64,000 nucleotides of DNA from Rugalucina vietnamica (taxonomy: Eukaryota > Mollusca > Bivalvia > Lucinida > Lucinidae). A program made the translations under genes and the position numbers. Below are positions 22,690 to 35,159 of this stretch, piece by piece (the first letter of the stretch is position 1; the number at the start of each line of letters is the position of its first letter). The stretch spans positions 61,902,761 to 61,966,760 of the forward strand of contig OZ024869.1 of assembly GCA_964017185.1 (NCBI GenBank). Reading direction: 5' to 3'. The notes below the pieces were generated by a model. The model saw nothing but the letters and a program-made list of their open reading frames with translations. It was not told the origin of the DNA and made no database searches.

Positions 22690-25475
22690 GTTGGCCTCCC
22701 AAGCCCCCCAAATATTTTTCTGTTGGCATTTTTGAGTACATTTTGGCATCCATGCCTAATGTGTACCTTAATGTGTAACAATACACGCTAGGGTGGATGC
22801 CAAGTCTGAAAATGCCCCAGAGTCCCAAAATTAGGTCAAATGTCAACTAAGTGCACAATTTGAGATATTTCAACATTATAGCAGTATCTTATGAAATATT
22901 TTCCCTTTTTTTGTAAAAAATGCCCCAAATCACATCTAATGCATTTGTATGGTGTAATCAGTTACAATTGTTACAACAAAGTAATGCAGATTTAGGTCAA
23001 AGGTCACTTTCGTGAAAAAAATGCTTATTTTCATGCCCTTTTACAATGGACTATATAAACATCAGTGTCAGTGGTATTCTGATGGAGTTAAAGTTCTTTT
23101 AGGTATTTTTTGTATCAATTGTATATAGAATATGATCGTAGCAATCATTTGATACCAATTATAGCTATCTGCAGTTTTTGGTTGCTGAGATATTGTCAAT
23201 TTTATTGATACACTCCCCTGTATTTGTCTGTGTTTTTTCTCTTATATCTTAAGTTTTCTTATTTTTTTTGCAGCGGGATAATCAGTGTGGTCATATATAT
23301 TATTACATGTTTATACACTATTGTCATAACAATCATTTGATACCAATTTCAGATCTCTAGGACTTATGGTTGCTGAGATATTAACGTTTCCATGGGTATA
23401 CCCTCTCTATTTTTCTGTGATTTTTATCAAATACTTTTAAGTTTTCATCAATATTCAAACAACAAGAAAGTCGAACTATTCATTTGTCTGATCGCATGTT
23501 TATAGCACATTATCATAGCAATTATTTGATATCAATTTCACCTCTCTAGATCTTTTGGTTGCTAAGTTATAAAACATTTTATTGGTATACCCCATCCACT
23601 TTTCTGTGGTTTTTCACTAGTATTTAAAGTTTTTGTCAATATTCGAAAAACAAGAAAGTCAGAATGTTTGTGTGTCTCACAACATGGTTATAGAATATTT
23701 TCCTAGCAATCATTTGATACCAATTTCAGTTCTCTAGAGCATTTGGTCACTGAGATATTAGCAGTTTTATTGGTATACCCCCTTCGTTTACCAAGGATTT
23801 TTCTCCTATATCTTAAGTTTCCTTAAATATTTGAGAAACAAGATAGTAAGCTTGTTTATATACTTTATCACATGATTACAGAATATTGTCATAGCAATCT
23901 TTTGATAGCAATTTCAGCTCTCTATGAATTTGGTTGCTGAGATATATACGTTTTCGTTGATATACCCCCTCTCTTTTTCTGAGATTATTATCTAATATTT
24001 AAAGATCTCATCGCTCTTCGAAAAACAAGAAAGTCAGATTTTTTATGCGTCTTATCACACCATTATAGAACAATATTATAGGATTCATTTGATACCTATT
24101 TCAGCTTTCTAGAGGTTTTAGTCACTGAGATATTAGCAATTTTATTGGTATACCCCCTTCGTTTGCCGCTGATTTTTCTCCTATATCTTTTAAGTTTCCT
24201 TAAATATTTGAAACACAAGACAGTCAGCTTGTTTATACACCTTATTACATGGTTATAGAATTTTGTCATAGCAATCATTTGATACCAATTTCTGCTCTCT
24301 ATGGCTTTTGGTTGCTGAGATATATGCGTTTCCGTTGGTATACTCCCTTTATTTTTCTGCGATTATTATCTAATATTTGAAGTTCTCATCATTAATCCAA
24401 CAACAAGAAAGTCAGATTGTTTATGCGTCATATTACACCATTATAGAATATTATTATAGCAATCATTTGATACCTATTTCAGCTCTCTAGAGCTTTTGGT
24501 CAGTGAGATATTAGCAATTTTATTGGTATACCCCCTTCGTTTGCCAGTGATTTTTCTCCTATATCTTAAGTTTTCTTAATTGATTTTAATTGTTTCTTTT
24601 TATTATTTTTTTAAAGTTTTAATGAAAATTCATGAATTACAAATTAGATATTTTCCATTACTTATCATAGGAAGAAAGGGCTATGTCTAAGCTTTAATAT
24701 GAGACAAAGTTCAATGGTCTAGGCTTACAAATAATTGAGATATATTCAATTTTCTATGTGTATCCCCATTATAAAAACGCAAAAAAAATGAATATTTTGG
24801 GTACTTTTATAGAACATAGCGTAAAATGCTAACGCTTCCACTGGCAGAAAACAGGGTCTGATAGCTTTTTCAATGTACTTAAATTAGAAAATCATAGTGT
24901 AGAAAATTCCCCCTTGCGGGAAGGGGGTATAGGTAGCTAGAAGACTATTAGTTATCATAACAGGTTTTGATATTTTTGCACTCATATGACTTTTGACCTA
25001 ATTATGTGACCCAGAGGCAGTTACAGACTTGGAATATACCCGTATGAGTTAAAACACTTGTCAATGAATAAAATAAGCACATGTTGTCTTTAGTCAGTTC
25101 ATGTTTGATTTAAGAAATACTTGTTTATTGTAACGGGTGTTTGTTATTTTGCACTCATTTGACTTTTGACCTAATTCTGTCACCCAGGAGCATTTACAGT
25201 CTTGTCATCCACCTCTATGTCTTTGGACACATGTCAAGGAATGACATGAGTACAAGTTACCTTTTATCAGTCCATTATTTTCCAAGACAATAATGTCTAT
25301 TTTCATTTTTACAGATTTTTGCTATTTTGCACTCGTTTGACCTTTGACCTTGTTCTGTGGCCCAGGGTCATTTACAGACTTGGCATCCACCCGTACGAGT
25401 TTGGGCACATGACAAGGAATATTATGAGCATAGGTAGAATAATGTACTCAAAAATGCCAACAAAACTAAAACTAA
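22690..25475. repeat. ~188-bp tandem array flanked by inverted copies of a ~170-bp unit
   Basis: The phrase CAATCATTTGATACCAATTT recurs near 23145, 23329, 23518, 23708, 23896, 24083, 24271 and 24460, so there are eight monomers of about 188 bp. To the left (about 22690-22850, minus sense) and right (three ~174-bp units from ~24976, plus sense) are copies of another unit with TTTGCACTCATTTGAC and GACTTGGCATCCACC. The flanks are thus inverted relative to each other. This fits the tandem-repeat element style of the window, but the end signals were not found. Confidence 0.6.
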
Positions 25476-25575
25476 GCCACTTTTTTGGATTTGGACTGCC
25501 AAGTATTTCTTACACACAATTAGTGTACAAGTATGAACTACAATACTTTGTTTTAAACACAGTATCCTCCTTTTT

Positions 25576-27984
25576 AGCTCGACTGCACGAAGTGCATAGA
25601 GCTATTGCAGTCACCCCGGTCGTCCACGTTCCCGTTCCCGTGTGCGTTCCCGTTCCCGTGCGCATCACACTTGCGTTAAAGTTTTCTAGAAGTCCATATC
25701 TTGACAACCACTCATCAGAAAGCATTCATACTTGGACCATAGATACCCTGTAGGGTTAGCTTTCATTCCATGGCATCGGGCCCCTGGGTCAAGGCCTGGG
25801 GGGTGGGGCTGGAGGTTAAAATCTAGAACACCTTAAAAAATAGCTATTATTGTGTTAAAGTTTTCTAGAAGTCCATATCTTGACAATCACTCATCAGAAA
25901 GCATTGATACTTGGGCCATTGACACCCTGTAGGGTCGGCTTTCATTCCATAGCATCAGGTCCCTGGGTCCATGCCAGGGGGAGGGGCTAGAGGTTAAAAT
26001 CTAGAACACCATTACTAATAATGGCTTTTCTGTGATATTGTATTCTAGAAGTCTATATGTTGAAAAAATTTTATCAGAAGGCTTTCATACTGGGAACATA
26101 GGTACCCTGTAGGGTTGAGTTTCATTTCATGGCATCGGATCTCTGGGTCCATGCCTGGGGGGTGGGGCTGGAGGTTAAAAACTAGAACACTGTAAAAAAT
26201 AGATGTACTGCTGTGTAACTTTTACAAGGAGTCCATATCTTGACAACAACTTATCATAAAGCATTCATACTTCGTACACTTAAGGTTCCATGGCATCCGA
26301 CCGGGTCGGAGTCAGGGGGGCGGGGCTAGAGGTCAAAATCTAGAACACCGATTTTTTTTCTTTTTATTTCTTAATAGAAACAACTTAGGAAGATGGTTGG
26401 TCATTCATCTTTTGACTTTTTGACACTGTCTTGTGTATCACGACGGTAAGGGTCGGTTGACCTACTTTCCATGGTTCAGTGATTTTGCCTTATATGTTGA
26501 CACTCAATTAGTATATTTTCTTACTTCTTTCAGATTATGAGTGAGTACGACCAGGCCTTTGACCCCAATATACTTATAGGTCACTGTGATCTAATTTCAC
26601 GGTTCAGTGATTTTGCCTTATATCTTGACACTCAATTAGTATATTTTCATACTTTTTTCAGATTATGAGTGAGTATGACCAGACCTTCGACCCCAATATA
26701 CTTATAGGTCACTGTGACCTAATTTCACGGTTCAGTGATTTTGCCTTATATCTCGGTATTCAAATGGTTTATGAACAAACTTCTTTCAAAGTATGTTTGC
26801 TTATGACAAGACCTTTCACCCTGAAGTAGTCCTAGGTCACTGTGACCTAATTTCACGGTTCAGTGATTTTGCCTTATATCTTGACACTCAATTAGTATAT
26901 TTTCATACTTTTTTCAGATTATGAGTGAGTATGACCAGACCTTTGACCCCAATATACTTATAGGTCACTGTGACCTAATTTCACGGTTCAGTGATTTTGC
27001 CTTATATCTCGGTACTCAAATGGTTTATGAACAAACTTCTTTCAAAGTATGTTTGCGTATGACAAGACCTTTGACCCTGAAGTAGTCCTAGGTCACTATG
27101 ACCTAATTTCACGGTTCAGTGATTTTGCCTTATATCTTGACACTCAATTAGTATATTTTCATACTTTTTTCAGATTATGAGTGAGTATGACCAGATCTTT
27201 GACCCCAATATACTTATAGGTCACTGTGACCTAATTTCATGGTTCAGTGACTTTGCCTTATATCTCAGCACTCAAGTGGTTTATGAACAAACTTTGTTCA
27301 CACTATGATTGCGTATGACAAGACCTTTGACCCTAAAGTAGTCCTAGGTCAATATGACCTGATTTCACGGTTCAGTGATTTTCCTTTATATCTCGGCACT
27401 CAATTGGTATATGGACATACTGCTTTCACGATATGTATGAGTATGACAAGACCTTTGACCGTAAAGTATTCCTGGGTCACTGTGACTTAATTTCATGGTT
27501 CAGTGATTTTGTCTTATATCTCGACACTCAGTTGGTATTTTTTCATACTTCTTTCTGATTATGAATGAGTAGGACCAGACCATTAACTCAAACATACTTA
27601 TAGGTCACTATGACCTAATTTCATGGTTCAGTGATTTTGCTTTATATCTCAACACTAAATGGGTATATGATCATATTTCTTTCACATTATGAGTAAGTAT
27701 AACTAGACCTTTGACCCTGAAATACTTATAGGTCAGTGTGACCTTATTTCACGGTTCAGTGATTTTGCCTTGTGTCTTGGCACTCAGTTGATATATGAAC
27801 ACACTTCTTTCACAATATGAGTGAGACCTCTAAATCTTAGGTAGTTATGGTTAACTTCCATGGTTCAGTGATTTTGCCTTATTGCATCAAGGCAAAAAGA
27901 TGTATGGGTTACTGGTCGGGTTTGGCCTTATGTTTGACAAAGGTCAGAAGCAGTCGAGCACGCTGTCCTGCGACAGCTCTTATT
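25576..27984 (+). mobile_element. Pearl/HINE-like element, GCTCGACTGC family, complete
   Basis: Begins T/AGCTCGACTGCACGAAGTGC (stem GCAC/GTGC), then a (CGTTCC)n-like stretch at 25615-25665. Next are four ~178-bp units (TTTCTAGAAGTCCATATCTTG), then about twelve ~128-bp units with CACGGTTCAGTGATTTTGCC (26473 to 27870). It ends GCAGTCGAGC, the exact complement of the start word GCTCGACTGC, followed by the hairpin CTGTC-CTGC-GACAG and TTTCTAG/T. This is the clearest terminal structure in the window. The 5' ~440 bp recurs at 54315-54755. Confidence 0.75.
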
Positions 27985-28389
27985 TCTAGTGTATTGTGCC
28001 TTGTATACAAGGCATTCGACATGCATGTACGTGTTCCAAGCCATCCGTAAATGTTGATTTTGGAAGGCACACAACACGCTGTTTGACTCAAAATGGTTAG
28101 CAGAAGAACCCCGTCAATTATTGACAATTTCAACACAGTTTTGTACATATATGTTGCTGTACTGCTAGTATTCGACCGAATATCATATCGACCCGGTGAA
28201 GGTCGTATGCGATTTAATGTCGTTTCGACTAAATTGATTTCAACGAAACGGCGTCCACTTGACGTAATCGAAAATTCACATATGCTTTTAGCAGTGTCAT
28301 TTCCACAGGCGATTAAATGTCTAAAGAAATGTTGAAGCCGATTGCTTCATCATGTTGAATCCAAAGACGTGTATACATCTGTGGGTTGG

Positions 28390-28590
28390 GATCGAGGTGG
28401 CATAGCTGTAGTGCATCAGACGCCGAATCGAGAGGTCCTGAGTTCGATCCCCACTGGCGACACCGTGTTGTGTCCTTAAGTAAGGCACATTAACTACCCA
28501 CAGTACTACTTAATACCCAGGAGATGGTAGCTCCGTCCAGACATGACTGAAAAATTGTTCAGCCTCAATACAAACAAACAAATATGTGGG
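28390..28590 (+). repeat. tRNA-derived SINE
   Basis: GGTGGCATAGCTGTAGTGC (A-box-like) is followed by GAGTTCGATCCCC (B box) at 28439-28451. Then comes a body with GTGTCCTTAAGTAAGGCAC and a (CAAA)n tail near 28560-28580. Head spacing is tRNA-like but no functional tRNA fold is closed. It lies inside the 7.76-kb element. Confidence 0.7.
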
Positions 28591-29342
28591 CTATTATCCC
28601 ATGAAAATTGCTTACGCCGCTATAAGCTTTTGCTCTGTTAATTAAGTTTTCTGTTAATTCTGTTAATCAGGTAAGTCTGATTAATCTGAATAAGAAGCAT
28701 GAAAATAAACACAATGCCGATAATTAGGGTCTCAGGAACTTCAAAGCAGTTAAGACAGAATAAAACACGTAACTTACAATTATTATACAAAATTGAAAAA
28801 AAAAAAATATTTATACGACTTGAAAAGAAATAAAATGCAAACAAATTAAAATGAAATTTAAACAATAAAACTTTTGTGACTGTTGGGACCAAAACGATAA
28901 TTATACAAAATTGACACGAAAACAAAATATTGATACCACTTGAAATGAAATAGAACATCCAAATCAAAATTAAATTTAAACAAACAAACAAAAAAAAAAC
29001 TTTTGTGACTGTCATCTTTTTCACCGCGAAACACGGGTCAGTTGATTTTTATGCGTAATGACAGGTATATTTTTTCGCTGTGTTCCGCCGCGAAATTTCG
29101 CCGCGAAATCTGGAATTTCGCGGCGGAATTTCGCGCTGACTTTTCTTTTTCACACAATTTCGCCGCGAAATTTTACAATTAGCCGTCAACAAATTAGCCG
29201 TTAAAACGGCTAATTTGGGTTTTTAGCCATAACACCACTGTATATGGTAAAAACCTTTAAAAATCTTCTTCTCCAGAACCGGATAACAGATTTCAATGAA
29301 ACTTGGCATGAAGCATCGATGGCTCAAGCACTTCAATGTATA

Positions 29343-30908
29343 CAGGTGCGTTCACTTATTAATATACCCCTTTGATATTCACAAATAAATTGACAACTTT
29401 TCTTGTTTTTGAACAATCGTCACTGGCAAGAAATAGACAACTGGATGAATTTGTTTATAAAATATGTTATGTATGTCTATAAATATATGCTCTGTATAGA
29501 ATACTTCCAGATCGTGTGATGCCGTATGCCTAAATTGATTACATAACATATGGAGCCAAATTATTTACAAAAAAATCGCTGATATTCGAGTTTCAAAGTT
29601 TGCACAAGGAACCATGGTAAATGGTTGGTAATTTTGTTTGTACATTATGAAAGAATAGCCATTTTTGTGCTACGGCTGAAAATTTGTTGTCTTTATGAGC
29701 TTTATTTACAAAGTTACATCCTGATTTTCATTCATTATACATTTTAGAATTTCATGATAAAGCGGCTGTTACAATACAAATCCAAGCATGTCAGTCTTAT
29801 TTGGCAAGAAAACTAATATTCATCTAGGACGGTTTTACGACCAAAGCTTGCTAGAGGGTCCCTTCATAAATTAAGCATGGCTTACAGCACTATGGAGTCA
29901 CCCATGACTTTGTTGTCTGCCAAAACGTGGGATTGGCATTCATGATTGTTTCCTACCCACCGAGGGGCTAAGTTGGCTAAGTATATTGTTAGGCAATGAC
30001 TCTAATCTCCTCTTCGTGATATTTCAAACCTCTTCTACAGCGTTTAAGTCATGGAAATATACATGCCAATAAAGGATGTCAAAAAAAGTATGCAAGGCAA
30101 TGTTCTTCGTATTCATCCTTAATCCGCAAACACATTATTGATGTTAGAGGAATGTCTGTCTTTGCATGTCCTGGTCTTTTCCTTGACTTATGGATTTAAA
30201 TATTATGAATATAAACAAAGAGAGAGAGCCTAGCTATTAAACATTATCTGTGAAAGTCCCAGTTTCCTGTGGTATTCCGTCTCGAGGAAACAAATCATGA
30301 ATTGTATGATGAAATGTCAACCCTCGTTTTGGCTGAATACAAAGCAATAGGTGACTCCACAGTGCTTTAAGGCACGCTTACCTCATAAGGAACCTACCAG
30401 CAAGCTTGGTTTGTAAACTCGTCCTGGTAGAATATTAGTTTTCTTGCAAAATGACACTGGCATGCTTAGTTTTATATTGTAAAAACCGTTTTACCATGAA
30501 ATTCTAAAATGTACAATAAACAAAAATCAGGGTGTAACTTTGTAAATAATGCTCTTAAAGACACCAAATTTTCAGCCGTGGCACAAAAATGGTTATACTT
30601 TTATAATGTACAAACAAATTTACCAACCATTTACCATTGGTCCTTGTGGAATCTTTGAAACTCAAATATCAGCGAAATTTTTGTTAAAAATTTGGCTCCG
30701 TATGTTATGCAATCAATTTAGGCATGCAACATCACACGATCTAAAAGTTTTACATGCAAAGCAAATATTTATAGACATACTTAACATATTATATAAACAA
30801 ATTCATCCAGTTGTCTATTTATTGCCAGTGACGATTGTTCAAAACCAAGAAAAGTTGTCAATTTATTTGTGAATATCGCAGGGGTGTATTAATAAGTGAA
30901 CGCACCTG
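29343..30908. mobile_element. 1.57-kb foldback element, ~620-bp arms, TA target duplication
   Basis: The left end CAGGTGCGTTCACTTATTAA is perfectly complementary to the right end. TA flanks both sides (29341-29342, 30909-30910) and the sister copies show the empty site AATGTATATAAATCATG. The arms run from 29343 to about 29965 and from about 30285 to 30908 and stay alignable throughout (for example AAATTTGTTGTCTTTATGAG with GCTCTTAAAGACACCAAATTT). No coding frame of interest; 30549-30872 is arm sequence. Confidence 0.85.
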
Positions 30909-31570
30909 TATATAAATCATGACCCTGTGATGACCTTGATCTATTGTACGGCAAGGTCAACATAGGTCGCCAATGCATTTGAATGGGGAAAACTTTTAAA
31001 ATGTCATTTAAAGTGAAAGTCTTGCAGGAAATGGGAAGTAGGACTGAATATTAATGATTCTGAAAAAAAATGGACCCCAGGGGCTCATGTGCCCCCACCA
31101 CGGGCCAATATACATGTATATCTCCATAATATTCAAACGTCTTCTCCTCTGAAACGGCTTGGCCAATCAAAGCCAAATTTTATTTGAAGCATCTATAGAA
31201 TGGGGAAATCAATGTGTTTATAAATAATCTAGGTCACATGACCAAGATGGCCTTCATGCCCATATACGTTAAAAACCCTTCAAAAATCTTCTTCTCCGGA
31301 ACTGGTGGACCGATTTCAAAGAAACTTGGCATGAAGCATCGATGGCTAAGTACTACAATGTTTATATAAATATTGACCCTGTGATGACCTTGACCTATTT
31401 TACGACAAGGTCAACATAGGTCGCCTATGCATTTGAATGGGGAAAACTTTTAAAAAGTCATTTGAGGTGAAAGTCTTGCAGGAAATAGTTTTGTAGGACT
31501 GAATATTAATGATTATGAAAAAAGTTGGACCCAAGGGCTTATATGGCCCCACCCCGGGGCAATATACATG

Positions 31571-32185
31571 TTTGTTATATGACTGAAGAAAATCCTGTCT
31601 CCTGATTGGCTCATTCAGTTTTAATAAATCCTAATATTTGCTTTAAAACAAGACCAAACTGATGAAAACCAGATCAAACCAGTTCCTTGAGGTTAATTAT
31701 TTTGACAGTTTTTTTATATTAACTTCCAAAATCTATATTACGCTCCTGAGTACCCTAAAATAGCATCACCATGAAATTAGCATGGGCTAGATGAAATTGA
31801 CATGATTTGCTGTATGTGTATAAAATTGCCAGTCAGCTATAAATAGCCTGAACTCATTTCAGTTCATGAAATCTACATGCTTTGCAGTAACAAACTTTTA
31901 CAGGTAAACAAAGCACTAGATAATGAGATGTATTTGGTGAAAATTAAGGGATAATTTTGTTTATTTTTCATAACAACCTATGTTGTTGGTACTCATTGAA
32001 ATTGTCTCATTGTGGTGATTTTTATGAATACCCACAACATAGGTTTTATTGAGAACTAACAAAATTATTCTTCAATTATAATCAATTGCTCCTCATTATC
32101 TAGCCTTCTTTAACATCTGTTATGATTTTGTTTATTTATTTCTTTTAATTAAAATATAAAATAAGTTAAAAAGTCATATAACAAA
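31571..32185. mobile_element. MITE with TTTGTTATATGACT ends
   Basis: Left TTTGTTATATGACT (31571-31584), right AGTCATATAACAAA (32172-32185). It contains a degenerate foldback (31972-32058) related to the CTCAAAACATAG MITE family: ACCTATGTTGTTGGTACTCA pairs with GAATACCCACAACATAGGT. It is the first of three elements packed into copy B of the GCTCACC element. Confidence 0.65.
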
Positions 32186-32188
32186 ACA

Positions 32189-32312
32189 GTTATTGACTTC
32201 AATTTTGGTAGATAGGCCCTCAAAAGTGATATTCACCTCGGCCTGCGGCCTCGATGAATATCACTTTTTCAGGTAGATAAATCCTTATATCTACCTCATT
32301 GAAGTCAATAAC
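32189..32312. mobile_element. 124-bp palindromic MITE
   Basis: GTTATTGACTTCAATTTTGG at the left pairs with ATTGAAGTCAATAAC at the right. The whole element folds back, including AAGTGATATTCACCTCGG with its complement and a GGCCTGCGGCC centre. It lies end to end with its two neighbours. Confidence 0.75.
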
Positions 32313-33866
32313 CCTTCCCTCAGAATTACATGTAAAGACATGTCAAAGACATGTCCTTACGCGTAATGCCAGGAATGCGGAGTATTGGCACATGCTTTTA
32401 CAGGTTGTGACGTAAACACATAAAAAATGCCAGAATAGCAGTCTGCTAGTGAATCTGTTAAAAATTACAGCTTATGACGTGTAAAAACGCATCATTACAT
32501 GTAACTTTTTACATGTAACTTTTTACATGTCTTTCTAGTTTTACGTGTAAAAAATGCCATGTAGTCACTCGGTTTCTCCTCTAAAAATGCAAGTAATGCG
32601 TAAAATTTTACATGTCACTTTTTACATGTAAAAATTTACTCATTCCTGGCAGTAACATGTAAAAATTGCCATGTAGAAATTTAGTTCAAAGGTTAACTAA
32701 CGGTCATGTCAGTATACAATAATTACATAAGCATATGCTTTAAATAGGCTTTATATGACCTAGTACACAATTTCTTTACTAATATGTGTATTGCCCGTGA
32801 AATTGCAATTTGCAGTTTCAGGGGCACAAATTAGTTATAGTTCAGAGAAGACTTCCAGATCTATGCTGTTAGCACATAAGGAAGGTAATATACAGCCTTC
32901 ATATCATGTGCTACTCAAAGCAATAGTAAAGAGAGAAAAAATAATAATAATACTAATAAATACAAAACTTTTGTCCATTAAAACCATCCTACATTGTACC
33001 TCTTGGATCAGCGCAAATGACTTTACATACCATCAGATGTTTCACAGTTCAATATGCTGACACAAAGCAGAAAATTTATTCAAAATTAAGCATATTTTTG
33101 AAATTCTTAAACAAAATAAGACAGTTTGATGCTTGAAACACACTTCATTGGTATAACCATGTTGCATATTTATAACTTTTCTTTATATTTGAAAGATTGA
33201 TCTAAAATCATGACATGCAGGCAAAATTCATTGCAGTGTATATTGTGTGTCAAGTGCAGTCACATAAAATGGAACAACATAAAAATACAGGCCTCTACAT
33301 ACTATAATAAAATAATGTTTAAATACTTACTTTGCTGCTGCACTAACTCTTTCATAGCACTAACTCCTTTATTTAATATGTATGCCAATCAAACTTAAAA
33401 TAATACCATCACATCCACACATTCCCTCCAATATTCAAACACAGGAAATGAGTCATTAAATATGTCTGCCAAATCTTGACTGTTCATTGGATAGATATTT
33501 AAATACAATTTGGCTACATGGCAAAAAAACTCAGTTTTACATATTTTTACGGGTTGAAAATTTTCTAAGTCCACAAATTGTACATTTTACAGGCTTGATT
33601 TTGTCTATGTTGAAGTTTTGACGTGTTTTGCCAGATGAAATATTTGTAAGTCCAAGTTTTACGTGTCAAGACATGTAAAATTATAATTTTACACGTAAAG
33701 ACGTGTAAAATTTTACGCATTTCGCCAGGTTGGAGGATGCTTTTTTTGTTTTACATGGTATGACACGTTTTTACGTGTAAAATTCATGCTTTGACACGTA
33801 CTGACGGGCTCTTTTACGCGTCATGCCATGTAAATTGGAATTTTACATGTAATTCTGAGGTAAGGG
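32312..33866. mobile_element. 1.55-kb element with subterminal arrays of ACATGTAAAA-type words
   Basis: The left end CCCTTCCCTCAGAATTACATG is complementary to the right end (CATGTAATTCTGAGGTAAGGG). Between 32330-32690 and again 33530-33860 the sequence is crowded with TTTTACATGT, ACATGTAAAA, ACGTGTAAAA and ATGCCATGTAA words on both strands. The centre (32700-33520) is ordinary AT-rich DNA with no such words and no recognised gene. The layout parallels the element at 18273-20738 but with a different word. Confidence 0.7.
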
Positions 33867-34384
33867 TATTGTATAATATTACCATAATATTCAAACATCT
33901 CCTCTGAAACCGCTTGGCCGATTAAAGCCAAATTTTATGTGAAGCATCCATAGGATGGGGGAACCAATTTATATATGTAATAATTTAGGTCACATGACCA
34001 AGATGGCCGCCATGTCCATATATGGTAAAAACCCTTAAAAAAAACTTCTTCTCTAAAACCAATAGACTGATTTCAAGGAAACTTGGCATGAAGCATCGAT
34101 GGCGAAAGTACTCCAATGTATATATAAATCATGAGCCTGTGATGACCTTGACCAAGATTTAGGCAAGGTCAACATGGGTTGCCTATGCATTTGATGAGGA
34201 AAACTGTTATAATGTCATTTGAAGGAAAAGCCAGCAGGAAATTGGCAAAATTGGACAGCATATTGATTATCCTGAAAAAAGAAAATGGCCCATGGGCGTC
34301 ATCTGCCCCTGCACTGGGGTTAAATACCATAATATTCAAATATGTTTATTGGTATATGCAGCAGATCTCAGGTGAGCGTTTACA

Positions 34385-34730
34385 CAGTGTTCCTTTTCAG
34401 TTTTTTTGGGAATGGGGGCGGGGCCCTTTGAATTGGGAAAATCGGCGATAAAAACAGGAAATTGGGAAAAATCAAAATCTGCTGAAAATTGGAAATAAGA
34501 ATCAATCCATGTGCTAAAACATTGCGACTGGAAAAATCAGTACGTGACACGTACATCACTACATTTTGACAGTTTGGCATCTGCCAAAACCAAGAAAGCT
34601 ATGAATTTCATGAGTTTTTCTCAATTTTCCAATTGGGAATTTTCAGTCAGCAATTGGGAAAAAAAGATACTTTTTGGCATTGGGAATGGGGCCCTATTTC
34701 GGCCCCAAATTAAGCGTAAAAGGAACACTG
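34385..34730. mobile_element. 346-bp hAT-like MITE
   Basis: CAGTGTTCCTTTT left and AAAAGGAACACTG right, flanked by GTTTACA direct repeats (34378-34384, 34731-34737). The insertion falls in the GCGTTTACAGGACC 3' end of copy B. It contains repeats of AATTGGGAAAA. Non-coding. Confidence 0.8.
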
Positions 34731-34756
34731 GTTTACAGGACCATTGATCCTCTGGT

Positions 34757-34847
34757 TCTTATTTTTGCTCCAAAACATAGATTGTGGATACTCGTTAGAA
34801 ACGGTTCAAACGTGTACCCGCAATCTATGTTTTGAGCAAAAATAAGA
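34757..34847. mobile_element. CTCAAAACATAG foldback MITE, copy 2
   Basis: CTTATTTTTGCTCCAAAACA at the left pairs with TGTTTTGAGCAAAAATAAG at the right. It starts directly at the 3' end of copy B of the GCTCACC element, the same junction as at 56272. Confidence 0.75.
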
Positions 34848-35159
34848 AAAATTTCAATTTTTTTTCAGGCAATCAGCTGAAATTTTCAATTTCAAAGCTT
34901 AAAAATCTCTGTATATTGCATGGGCAAGTTTTCGTAATGCTGGTGTCAATGCACGCATTTAAAATCTTTGAAGATTGTATGTATGGCAATTTCAATGTTG
35001 AAATCTACAGCTCAACGCCAGAAATTCTCATTGATTTTAGGTACCCGTTTAAGGGTTTCAGTGTCACTTGGTCACATTGTCGACATCACTGCAAATGTCA
35101 ACCATATGCTTTATTTTGTGTTGGCAACCTAGGCTTATAATAATAATAATGACTTTATT
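34848..35159. other. Unassigned DNA, (TAA)n-GACTTTATT tail
   Basis: A frame around 34960-35140 (containing IFEDCMYGNF and later CRHHCKCQPYALFC) is open but unsupported. The stretch ends in TAATAATAATAATGACTTTA, like a retroposon 3' tail, so it may be the 3' end of a SINE or LINE. It is followed at once by copy C. Confidence 0.35.

Larger units (their letters stand above)
21482..29240. mobile_element. 7.76-kb TIR element with TA target duplication
   Basis: Perfect inverted ends of about 25 bp, starting CAGTGGTGTTATGGCTAAAA and ending with its complement (...AGCCATAACACCACTG). It is flanked by TA on both sides (21480-21481, 29241-29242), and the intact site CCCATATATGG is present in sister copies, so the break is exact. 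Both subterminal zones (21510-21640, 29020-29190) are rich in GCGAAATTTCGC-like palindromes. TA duplication plus CAGT ends suggest a Tc1/mariner-superfamily relative or another TA-targeting class, but the length and absence of a clear transposase make it non-autonomous. It has taken in two tandem-repeat elements (about 22690-25475, 25576-27984) and a SINE (28390-28590). Confidence 0.75.
21267..34756 (+). mobile_element. Pearl/HINE-like element, GCTCACC family, copy B, broken by four insertions
   Basis: Starts AGCTCACCTGAGCTGTTAGG with the usual stem and (CCGT)n. It is traceable in four later pieces: 29241-29342, 30909-31570, about 33880-34384 and 34731-34756. The pieces join exactly when the elements at 21482-29240, 29343-30908, 31571-33866 and 34385-34730 are removed. 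The last piece carries the 3' hairpin AGGACCATTGATCCT and CTGG/T. Without insertions it would be about 1.5 kb, like copies A and D. It provides clear pre-insertion sites for the four younger elements. Confidence 0.8.

Noticed and set aside
23060..24580. CRISPR-like regular repeat spacing
   Set aside because: Whole ~188-bp units repeat without unique spacers, in a eukaryotic setting; it is a satellite, not CRISPR.
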